From Bacillota bacterium (GTDB lineage: Bacteria > Bacillota > Bacilli > Alicyclobacillales > SLC66): 9,621 nt of DNA. Position numbers and translations under genes: made by a program. Each line of letters starts with the position of its first letter. The first letter of the stretch is position 1. The stretch is from assembly GCA_021797415.1 (NCBI GenBank), contig JAJZZT010000459.1, forward strand, positions 1-9,621, in the 5' to 3' direction. Below are positions 1-5,670 of the stretch, one piece after another. The notes under the pieces are model-generated. The model was not told the DNA's origin, did no database searches, and saw only the letters and a list, made by a program, of their open reading frames with translations.

Positions 1-106
1 CCGGAATTCGGTCCTGCTCCCCGTCGGCGGTCCGGTCCGGGAGGATCCACTGTCCACGGCAATCGCCTCGCCTTGTTTCCTGCTATGTCCAGTATAGCAC
101 AGGGTC

Positions 107-137
107 CGCCAAAGCTTGGTGCGCCAAAGCTTGGCGC
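107..137. repeat. Tandem 13-nt repeat with a dyad upstream of mdh
   Basis: CGCCAAAGCTTGG occurs at 107-119 and again at 122-134, a 15-nt period. The second copy forms a dyad, GCGCCAA (121-127) and TTGGCGC (131-137), with a 3-nt loop AGC. No T-run follows, so it is not an evident terminator. A second small dyad, TGCTAT (81-86) and ATAGCA (94-99), lies just upstream. The stretch 1-227 before mdh shows no gene I can recognise; one frame is open from 1 to a TAA at 163-165, but its product resembles nothing I know. The core GCTTGGTGC (114-122) also occurs in the 21-bp repeats behind mdh. Confidence 0.6.
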
Positions 138-227
138 AGTTGAAATCGCGCACCGCTTTTCGTAAGCTAGGAGACGTGCAGAAGGACGGACACGCGCTGT
201 ACAATCTGTTTTCTGGAGAGTGACGGC

Positions 228-1157
228 ATGATGAGAAAACGCCCCAAGATCACCGTTGTCGGATCGGGCAATGTCGGTGCAACGGTAGCGCAGTACGCGG
301 CGCTAAAAGAACTGGGCGATATCGTACTGACGGACATCGTTGAGGGGGTCCCACAGGGAAAGGCCCTGGACATGCAGGAGTCCGCCCCGCTGGAGGGGTT
401 TGACAGTCGCATCATCGGCAGCAACAATTACGATGACACAGAAGGTTCGGACGTGATCGTGATCACGGCCGGCATCGCTCGCAAGCCGGGCATGAGCCGC
501 GACGATCTCGTCGACACGAATGTGAAGGTCATCCGGCAGGTTGTGCGGGAAGTGGCCTCCCGGTCGCCCGACGCGCATATCGTGCTCGTCACCAACCCTT
601 CCGATGTCATGGCGCAGATCGCTTTCCGGGAGAGCGGTTTCCCCGCCCAGCGCATCATCGGCCTCGGCGGCGTGCTTGATTCAGCGCGCTTCCGGACGTT
701 CATTGCGCTTGAACTCGGCGTCTCATTTGAAGATGTGACGGCTTTCGTGCTCGGCGGGCACGGCGACGACATGGTGCCTCTGGCGCGCTATTCATACGTC
801 AGCGGCATTCCGATCGAAAAAATGATGGATCAGGCGACGATTGACCGCATCGTCCAGCGCGCGCGCCAGGGCGGCGCGGAAATTGTCAACTATCTGAAAA
901 CCGGCAGCGCCTACTATGCGCCGGGAGCCTCCATCGTGCAGATGATCGAATCGATCATCCGGGACAAGCGCCGCATTCTGCCCTGCTCCGCTTATGTGAC
1001 GGGCCAATATGGCATCAGCGACCTGTTCCTCGGCGTTCCGGTCATGCTCGGTCGCAACGGCGTAGAAAAGGTGGTCGAGATCGAACTGACGGACGACGAG
1101 CGCGCTGCGCTCCACAAGTCCGCCGACGGCGTGCGCCGCGTCCTGAGCCGGTTGTAA
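228..1157 (+). CDS. mdh: Malate dehydrogenase (LDH-like, NAD-dependent)
   Basis: Catalyses the NAD-linked interconversion of malate and oxaloacetate in the citric acid cycle, in the cytosol. The 309 residues match the usual 310-315 of the LDH-like malate dehydrogenases. Visible motifs: the Rossmann loop GSGNVG (12-17); Asp36 at the end of the second strand, for the NAD ribose; the mobile-loop segment [10 protein letters not shown] (84-93) with Arg85 and Arg91 as substrate-binding arginines; Asn123; the catalytic-pair Asp151 and Arg154 in LDSARFR; and the catalytic His178 in [12 protein letters not shown] 228 is chosen because GGAGAG (215-220) lies 7 nt upstream; ATG 231 is an equally readable alternative. 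Odd points are TNPSD where the family nearly always has TNPVD, and IGLGGVLD instead of IGQSGVLD. In bacilli mdh often follows citrate synthase and isocitrate dehydrogenase genes, but none is visible here. All catalytic residues are present, so I expect an active enzyme. Confidence 0.96.
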   Translation: MMRKRPKITVVGSGNVGATVAQYAALKELGDIVLTDIVEGVPQGKALDMQESAPLEGFDSRIIGSNNYDDTEGSDVIVITAGIARKPGMSRDDLVDTNVKVIRQVVREVASRSPDAHIVLVTNPSDVMAQIAFRESGFPAQRIIGLGGVLDSARFRTFIALELGVSFEDVTAFVLGGHGDDMVPLARYSYVSGIPIEKMMDQATIDRIVQRARQGGAEIVNYLKTGSAYYAPGASIVQMIESIIRDKRRILPCSAYVTGQYGISDLFLGVPVMLGRNGVEKVVEIELTDDERAALHKSADGVRRVLSRL

Positions 1158-1174
1158 AGCAACCGGCTTATTTC
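1146..1174 (+). terminator. Hairpin at the mdh stop codon, probable terminator
   Basis: AGCCGGTTG (1146-1154) pairs perfectly with CAACCGGCT (1160-1168) over 9 bp with the 5-nt loop TAAAG. The loop contains the mdh stop codon TAA (1155-1157). The downstream TTATTT gives only a short, broken U-tract, so termination strength is uncertain. Confidence 0.55.
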
Positions 1175-1187
1175 AACAGGATATTGC

Positions 1188-1264
1188 CAGTTGACTCTTG
1201 GTGCTTGGCAGTTGACGCTTGGTGCTTGGCAGTTGACGCTTGGTGCTTGGCAGTTGACTCTTGG
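1188..1264. repeat. 21-bp tandem repeat, 3 full copies plus a partial
   Basis: Full units lie at 1188-1208, 1209-1229 and 1230-1250, and 14 nt of a fourth unit at 1251-1264. Units 2 and 3 are identical. Unit 1 differs from them by one base (TTGACT instead of TTGACG), and the partial unit has the same variant. Each unit carries CAGTTGAC followed by CTTGGTGCTTGG. The period is two helical turns. There are no spacers, so this is not a CRISPR array. It fills most of the gap between mdh and the next gene and ends about 90 nt before that gene's start. Confidence 0.9.
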
Positions 1265-1352
1265 CGCCATACGTCAGATTCTTTGCGACAGGAGCCTGTC
1301 AATCGATTCTGGAATTTATCGCTTATGAACGTGGTTTGGGAGGCGCGCTGCC

Positions 1353-2177
1353 TTGACCGACATGAGACGCCGCGATGGCAAATTGAAGATCATGCACACC
1401 ATCATCGGCGATTTCGGCAAGGAATTGCGCCAGATCGCCGAAATGGACGAGATTGATTCCATTCTCACGGGGACCATCTCGCCTTCGAAAAGTTACCGTG
1501 AGACGCTGACGTTCCAGTATTTCACGGACAACGGCGTAAAATTGCTCGCCAAGACGACAACGGCCGTCCAGGAGATCTTTCTGGTCACGAGCGCGCCCGA
1601 TCTCGTTCTTGATGAACTGGTGAAAGCGGGCCATGTCCAGCTTGAGCGGGAGGATGTGCGCCACGGCGATCCGCGCGGTGTGCGAAACGGACGGAAAAAG
1701 CGGCGGCGCCTCCACCGGAACGCCGCTTCAAGCGGAGAAAGAACCAATCAGGCGGGCAACCCGAACGCGGATACCGCCGGTCCGGGAGGCGGAGACGACC
1801 GCCGTCCTGCGGGAGCGAGATCCGGACGACGAAATGGGGAAAACGCGGGTTCGCCCGTCCGGTTGGACGCGGCGGATCCCCTCACGCTCGGACAGCATCT
1901 GGGAGCCGATACGCTGTCCGCCCTGCAGCGCCTCAAAGAACGGGTTACGCCCAAACAGGCGGTCGACAGCGGCGCGCAAAGCGTCCGTTCCGCCGATACT
2001 GCCAAGCGTCCCCTGAACCGGCGCGACGAACGGACGCAAGGCGAACACAAGCAGGACGCACGCAAACTGAAAGAAGACGAGGAAAGTTTCGCCGAACTCT
2101 TCTCTCCAGCCGAAGATGAGGAATCATTCGCAGAACTGCTGAACAAGTCAAAACTGGATCCAAAGTTCTTCAAGTGA
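1353..2177 (+). CDS. Putative DUF2103-like / DUF3886 (YqkE-type) fusion protein
   Basis: A 274-residue protein of unknown function. Residues about 8-93 resemble DUF2103, annotated as a predicted metal-binding family: His15 in KIMHTIIGDF, a TGTISPS segment near 39-45, and the strand GVKLLAKTTTAVQEIFLVT (61-79). A long Arg/Gly/Asn-rich, probably disordered linker follows (about 96-170). The end resembles DUF3886: the helix LTLGQHLGADTLSALQRLKE (177-196), then a charged stretch, then SFAELLNKSKLDPKFFK at the C-terminus. The motif EDEESFAEL occurs twice (241-249 and 254-262). The start is TTG 1353, because GGGAGG (1338-1343) lies 9 nt upstream; ATG 1362 in the same frame would be 18 nt away. There is no signal peptide or membrane segment. 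It stands alone, convergent to the DUF255 gene. The domain assignments rest on recall of family patterns; that the frame is coding is more certain. Confidence 0.75.
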   Translation: MTDMRRRDGKLKIMHTIIGDFGKELRQIAEMDEIDSILTGTISPSKSYRETLTFQYFTDNGVKLLAKTTTAVQEIFLVTSAPDLVLDELVKAGHVQLEREDVRHGDPRGVRNGRKKRRRLHRNAASSGERTNQAGNPNADTAGPGGGDDRRPAGARSGRRNGENAGSPVRLDAADPLTLGQHLGADTLSALQRLKERVTPKQAVDSGAQSVRSADTAKRPLNRRDERTQGEHKQDARKLKEDEESFAELFSPAEDEESFAELLNKSKLDPKFFK

Positions 2178-2247
2178 TCCCGCCGACCGCGAACGTTCCT
2201 GGGCGGGGTCCGCGCCGCATCCCCGACTGCACCAAGCGAACATCGGC

Positions 2248-4335
2248 CTATTTTTCCAACAATCTGCGCAGGGCTTCGCGGTCCGTGACAGGCGCGCGAC
2301 ACGCGAAGCCTTCGCACACATAGGCGGTGGCTCGACCGCCTATCATCGGATGGTCCGCGGCGTACGGTGCAATCTGCCGCAACTGCGCTTCCGATTCCGG
2401 AGTTTTCACCAAAAGGACGGTCGTCGGCATGTACAACCCATCGACCGCCTCCCGCAGCGCCGCAAGCCCGGAATCGCGCGCATCGCTTCCCACCAGAACG
2501 ATTTCGCGCGGCACACAGGTGGTCTGCAAAACAGCGAGAAGATAGAAACCGTGTCCAGCCGGATACTGTTTCGCAGATCTGTGGCACGCCGCCAACTGTC
2601 TGTCGCGCATGTCAGCCAGTTCATCGTCTCCGGAAATCGCGGCCAGTCGGGCCAAAACGTACGCCACGACCGAATTGCCCGACGGCAGCGCCCCGTCGTA
2701 ATACTCCTTCGGCCGCGCAAGCAGCGTCTCCCCATCATGGCCGTAAAAATAGTAACCCTCCGCGCCGCTGCGCGATGGGTCGCCCGCACCGAACAGTCCG
2801 GCGACCTGTTCGATCGTGGCGCGGCATTTATCCAAATACGCCGCCTGTCCGAGCGTCTCAAAGAGTTCCAATTGCGCGAAGGCGAGATACGCATAGTCGT
2901 CAAGACATGCGAGATGACGCGCCTCGCCCAGGCGGTAGCGTGCAAGCAGGCGCCCGTCGCCGCGCCTCAGTTGCCGTTCGAGAAACGCCTCCGCGCGAAG
3001 CGCGGCCTGGATAAACCCATCGTCGGACAGAACGCGGCCCGCCTTAGCCAAAGCCGCTATCATGAGCGCGTTCCAACCTGTGAGGACTTTGTCGTCGCGC
3101 AGCGGGCGAATGCGCCGTTCCCGCGCCGCCCACACACGTTGCGCAAGAGCATCGCGCGCCGGGTCAAGCAACGGCTCTCTTTTCCGTGGCAGATTGAGCA
3201 CATTCACGCCTTCGAAATTGCCGGACGCACTCACGTCAAACCTTTCACAAAATGCGAGCGCCTCCGGAGCAGGCAATATCTCGTCCACCTGTTTGCGCGT
3301 AAACGTGTAAAACTTTCCTTCCACGCCTTCCGAATCCGCGTCTTCGCCGGAGAAAAATTCCCCATTCACTCCCGTCAGGTCACGCAGAACATAGTGGATA
3401 GTGCGCCGGCACAATTCGGCAAAAAAGCGGTCGCCCGTCGCCGCGAATGCCTCAGTGCACGTATACACAAGCAGTGCGTTGTCGTACAGCATCTTCTCAA
3501 AATGCGGCACAAGCCAGCGCACATCCGTCGAATAGCGCGCAAAACCGTACCCGAGATGATCCCATATCCCCCCGCGGTACATGTTCCGCAGCGTCTCCGT
3601 CGCCATGTGGAGCGCCTGCGGCTGTCCGGAGAACGCCGAATGGCGGAGCAGGAAAAGCAGGTTGTGCGGCGCGGGGAACTTTGGCGCAGCGCCGAAACCG
3701 CCGTATTCTTGATCATAAGTGCGGACAAAGTGGCGGTACGCCTCTTCGCACAGTTCCGCTCCCCATCCATCATCCATCCCGTTCGGCCCTGCGGGCACCG
3801 CGTCGGAGGATGCCCCTTCGGCGGCGGAAGCCGCGCCTGTGGAATCCCCTTCGGCGGCGGAAGCCGCGCCTGTGGAATCCCCTTCGGTAGCGGAAGCCGC
3901 GCCTGTGGAATCCCCTTCGGTAGCGAAGGCCGCGCCTGTGGAATCCCCTCTAGCCCCAGAAGTCGCCTCCGCAGCATCTTCTATAGACAGATCCTCCTCC
4001 GGCGGCGCGTTCAGAGCGCGCGCCACCTCCTCGCCGATTTCCACGAGCCGCTCGCGATTGGACCGCCACGCTTCCGCAAGTCTTGGCAGCAACTCCAACA
4101 GTCCGGCCCTTCCGTACCGCGCCGTCGGCGGAAAATACGTGCCCGCAAAAAACGGTTTTTGTTCCGGCGTCATCACGATCGTGAGCGGCCACCCGCCCTG
4201 CCCCGTCATAGCCATGCACGCGCTCATGTAGACTTGGTCAATATCCGGCCTTTCCTCACGGTCCACCTTGATGGCGATAAACTGCTCATTCAGCAGCCTC
4301 GCCACTTCCTCATTCTCAAACGACTCCCGCTCCAT
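2248..4335 (-). CDS. DUF255 / YyaL (SSP411, SPATA20) family protein, main part of an interrupted gene
   Basis: The 695 residues from the ATG of VMERESF to the TAG stop form the bulk of a thioredoxin-fold plus (alpha/alpha)6 glycosidase-fold protein of the YyaL/SSP411 family; its biochemical role is not established. Family motifs: DREERPDID, GGWPLTIVMTP, FFAGTYFPP, GGFGAAPKFPAPHN, the YSTDVRWLVPHFEKMLYDNA segment, DADSEGVEGKFYTFT, LTGWNALMI and KEYYDGALPSGNSV. The true gene very likely starts at ATG 4581: the residues TCHWCHV read directly upstream of this ATG (4356-4336), and the missing N-terminus ([20 protein letters not shown]...) lies at 4411-4581 in the same frame, behind a 54-nt insert with two stops. 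Rejoined, the protein would have 759 residues, longer than the usual 680-700 because of an 11-residue repeat linker. This part shows no other frameshift or stop, so the lesion is recent or is crossed during expression. Confidence 0.9.
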   Translation of the reverse strand: MERESFENEEVARLLNEQFIAIKVDREERPDIDQVYMSACMAMTGQGGWPLTIVMTPEQKPFFAGTYFPPTARYGRAGLLELLPRLAEAWRSNRERLVEIGEEVARALNAPPEEDLSIEDAAEATSGARGDSTGAAFATEGDSTGAASATEGDSTGAASAAEGDSTGAASAAEGASSDAVPAGPNGMDDGWGAELCEEAYRHFVRTYDQEYGGFGAAPKFPAPHNLLFLLRHSAFSGQPQALHMATETLRNMYRGGIWDHLGYGFARYSTDVRWLVPHFEKMLYDNALLVYTCTEAFAATGDRFFAELCRRTIHYVLRDLTGVNGEFFSGEDADSEGVEGKFYTFTRKQVDEILPAPEALAFCERFDVSASGNFEGVNVLNLPRKREPLLDPARDALAQRVWAARERRIRPLRDDKVLTGWNALMIAALAKAGRVLSDDGFIQAALRAEAFLERQLRRGDGRLLARYRLGEARHLACLDDYAYLAFAQLELFETLGQAAYLDKCRATIEQVAGLFGAGDPSRSGAEGYYFYGHDGETLLARPKEYYDGALPSGNSVVAYVLARLAAISGDDELADMRDRQLAACHRSAKQYPAGHGFYLLAVLQTTCVPREIVLVGSDARDSGLAALREAVDGLYMPTTVLLVKTPESEAQLRQIAPYAADHPMIGGRATAYVCEGFACRAPVTDREALRRLLEK
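3813..3944 (-). repeat. Four 33-bp tandem repeats inside the DUF255 gene
   Basis: Units of 33 bp lie at 3813-3845, 3846-3878, 3879-3911 and 3912-3944. The first two are identical; the others differ at a few bases. On the minus strand they encode an 11-residue unit of the type EGDSTGAASAT, at residues about 131-174 of the 695-residue part. They sit between the thioredoxin-like domain and the (alpha/alpha)6 domain, so they lengthen an Ala/Gly/Ser/Thr-rich linker. Because the unit is a multiple of three, copy-number change keeps the frame. Confidence 0.93.
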
Positions 4336-4356
4336 GACGTGACACCAGTGACAGGT

Positions 4357-4410
4357 CGATAAACTACTCCACTTTCAGCGTATCGTGCTATTCGTAGCCC
4401 CGCAGGGCTA
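4357..4410 (-). other. 54-nt in-frame insert interrupting the DUF255 gene
   Basis: On the minus strand the family sequence GYS (codons GGC TAT TCG, ending at 4411) should continue directly as TCHWCHVME (from 4356). Instead 54 nt intervene. They begin with TAG (4410-4408), contain a second in-frame stop TGA (4377-4375), and end with a second TCG (4359-4357), so the insert could equally be placed at 4360-4413. The 5' half folds with the preceding coding bases into a perfect hairpin. GGAG (4370-4367) lies 7 nt before the second TCG. It is too short for any self-splicing intron or intein, and no similar sequence occurs elsewhere in the window. Confidence 0.88.
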
Positions 4411-4418
4411 CGAATAGC
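4387..4418 (-). repeat. Perfect 14-bp hairpin spanning the insert junction
   Basis: GCTATTCGTAGCCC (4387-4400) and GGGCTACGAATAGC (4405-4418) are exact reverse complements with a 4-nt loop. In the mRNA sense (minus strand) the loop is UGCG closed by a C-G pair, a UNCG-class tetraloop. Eight bases of one arm are native coding sequence (part of the GYS codons), so the insert carries an inverted copy of the sequence it interrupts. Confidence 0.95.
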
Positions 4419-4581
4419 CGATGGAGAGGAATACTGCCTTCGATTCACGAGCGGCCTTTTGGAACGCCTCTGGGCCCCAAGGGTACCAGTCAACTGGATT
4501 ATGTGCGTGTTGCAACAGGTATGGGGATTTCTCGTGGATAAGGCGGTTGGTGTATTTGTGCTCATGGAGATCTGAATTCAT
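4408..4581 (-). pseudogene. N-terminal 57 codons of the interrupted DUF255 gene
   Basis: From ATG 4581 the frame encodes 57 residues, containing [20 protein letters not shown] and ending in [11 protein letters not shown], then stops at TAG 4410-4408. This is the conserved beginning of the YyaL/SSP411 thioredoxin-like domain, which normally runs on into TCHWCH. ATG 4581 is chosen because GGAGAGGGAG (4601-4592) lies 10 nt upstream; an upstream in-frame ATG at 4626 lacks comparable support. On its own the fragment has no CxxC motif and is too short to fold as a thioredoxin domain. It becomes functional only if translation joins it to the part beginning at 4356. Confidence 0.85.
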
Positions 4582-5098
4582 AATAGACTGACTCCCTCTC
4601 CGGATGGTTTTGCCTATAGTATACACCGATGTGATCGGTAGTATTTGTTCTGGATATTAGACCCTTGACACTCCCATCGAAGGAGACTTTTCAATGGCTC
4701 TGGACAATAACACAAAAGAATCGAAAGGTAGAGAGAGGGGCTTCCAAATGTGCCTAAATCCTCGGTCCGACGACTCTGCCAAGCACCCTTTGGGTGAAAA
4801 AACATAAGCGTACACCTTAACATGGCCGTCGGAAAAACTGTAGTATACACCGGGATGAATTGAGTTATTGAGGCAAAATGACTTTAGGCATGGCCAGTCG
4901 ACGGAGTATCATGTGAAATACGCACGCCGGACCCTTTTATCCTGCGATAATATCTTCGGAAAATCCCGTGGAATCCCGAGGCTACCCCTCTCTGACTTTC
5001 GATGGAACGAACTCCTTTCACCAACAGATTGACTGGCAATGTTATTCGAGATACCATCGATCTTAAATAGAGATAAATAATGCGTCAGGAGGTGCCGC
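4582..5098. other. Intergenic region with small repeats, no gene recognised
   Basis: About 500 bp between divergent genes. It holds a 12-nt direct repeat TAGTATACACCG (4617-4628 and 4841-4852); a perfect dyad ACCGAT-GTG-ATCGGT (4625-4639) overlapping the first copy and close to the DUF255 start; and an imperfect inverted repeat between 4721-4740 and 4983-5002 (TCGAAAG...GAGGGG arms, two substitutions and a 2-nt gap). Short open frames here have no recognisable product. The last 70 bp hold the promoter of the Rrf2-family gene. The rest may be the remains of a mobile element, but I cannot show it. Confidence 0.5.
5029..5057 (+). promoter_or_regulatory. Candidate sigma-A promoter of the Rrf2-family gene
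   Basis: TTGACT (5029-5034) and TACCAT (5052-5057) are separated by 17 nt. The -35 matches the consensus at 5 of 6 bases and the -10 at 4 of 6. The gene's Shine-Dalgarno follows about 30 nt later. Confidence 0.5.
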
Positions 5099-5605
5099 GT
5101 GCAATACAGTATCGGAGTCGAATACGCATTGCATTGCCTGCTGTTGCTGATCGGTATGCCACCTGGCGAAAGTTTGGGCATTCGAGATATCGCCGCTTAT
5201 CTTGGCACATCGGACAGCTATCTCTCGAAAGTGTTCACAAAGTTGGCCAAGGCGAACATTGTCAGTTCGATGCCGGGGGTCAAGGGAGGGTACCAACTGG
5301 CCCGCGACCCCTCCAAGATTTCTTTCTGGGATGTAGTGGAAGCGATCGAGGGCACGTCTCCGCTGTTCCGGTGTACGGAAGTCCGAAGGGATTGTGTGTT
5401 GTTTGAGGGGCAAGAGATTCCTGATTACATCCAGTGCTCCCCTTGCACGATTAAAGAGGTCATGGGCGAAGCCGAGCAGCAGATGCGTGCGTATCTTCAA
5501 GCACGCACCCTCGCTTGGTTGCGCGATTCCCTCAAGGAGAAACTTCCCCAAGAGCATCAAGACGCCACCGCGCGTTGGGTTCTGCAGGCGCTGATGCGAC
5601 GATGA
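5099..5605 (+). CDS. Rrf2-family transcriptional regulator
   Basis: A 168-residue DNA-binding regulator. The winged helix spans about 1-85: IGVEYALHCLLLL, then RDIAAYLGTSDSYLSKVFTKLAKANIV as the helix-turn-helix, then the wing MPGVKGGYQLARDP. A dimerisation helix follows (VMGEAEQQMRAYLQ, 121-134). Members often sense iron-sulfur clusters, nitric oxide or redox state through three cysteines. Here the cysteines after the DNA-binding domain are C92, C99, C113 and C116, so the spacing is wider than in NsrR or IscR, and a cluster is possible but not assured. The start is GTG 5099, with AGGAGG (5087-5092) 6 nt upstream; ATG 5080 is out of frame. The MFS transporter gene starts 65 nt after the stop on the same strand, so this regulator probably controls it. 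It is slightly longer than most Rrf2 proteins (about 140-160), owing to a charged C-terminal tail. Confidence 0.93.
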   Translation: MQYSIGVEYALHCLLLLIGMPPGESLGIRDIAAYLGTSDSYLSKVFTKLAKANIVSSMPGVKGGYQLARDPSKISFWDVVEAIEGTSPLFRCTEVRRDCVLFEGQEIPDYIQCSPCTIKEVMGEAEQQMRAYLQARTLAWLRDSLKEKLPQEHQDATARWVLQALMRR

Positions 5606-5630
5606 AGTTCTGCGCCGCAATTATAGATAA

Positions 5631-5642
5631 CAAAGCGCTTTG
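5631..5642. promoter_or_regulatory. 12-bp palindrome before the first MFS gene, candidate operator
   Basis: CAAAGCGCTTTG is a perfect palindrome in the 65-nt gap between the Rrf2-family gene and the MFS gene, 29 nt before the GTG start. Position and symmetry suit a regulator site. It could instead act as a short RNA stem, although with no loop it is a poor hairpin. Confidence 0.4.
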
Positions 5643-5670
5643 ATAGCGTTATTTTGGGGGATTGGGAATC

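Noticed and set aside
1188..1264. CRISPR-like array
   Set aside because: The units abut without spacers and are only 21 bp long; it is a simple tandem repeat.
2176..2210. Hairpin GATCCCGCC/GGCGGGGTC just behind the DUF2103-like gene as a terminator
   Set aside because: The stem is plausible, but GC-rich sequence without T residues follows and the 17-nt loop is long; not supported as an intrinsic terminator.
1748..2587. A 279-codon minus-strand frame across the end of the DUF2103-like gene and the start of the next
   Set aside because: Cys-, Arg- and Ser-rich composition typical of a shadow frame, overlapping two better-supported genes.
2350..4362. A 670-codon open frame on the plus strand opposite the DUF255 gene
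   Set aside because: It mirrors the real minus-strand gene in GC-rich DNA, is rich in Arg and Pro with no domain pattern, and the minus frame carries all family motifs.
4375..4410. Stop-codon readthrough or selenocysteine at the TAG and TGA in the DUF255 insert
   Set aside because: Two different stops would both have to be read, the added 18 residues would be pushed in just before the CHWC motif, and there is no reason for selenocysteine where the family has none.
4357..4410. Self-splicing intron or intein as the cause of the interruption
   Set aside because: Fifty-four nucleotides are far too few for a group I or II intron or an intein, and the segment has in-frame stops.
4784..4802. Hairpin CACCC-TTT-GGGTG followed by six A residues as a terminator
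   Set aside because: The homopolymer is A after the stem on the plus strand and precedes the stem on the minus strand, so neither direction gives a U-tract after the hairpin.
4614..4850. 78-codon minus-strand frame in the intergenic region
   Set aside because: No ribosome binding site, no recognisable motif, and it is bounded by the 12-nt repeat rather than by gene-like signals.
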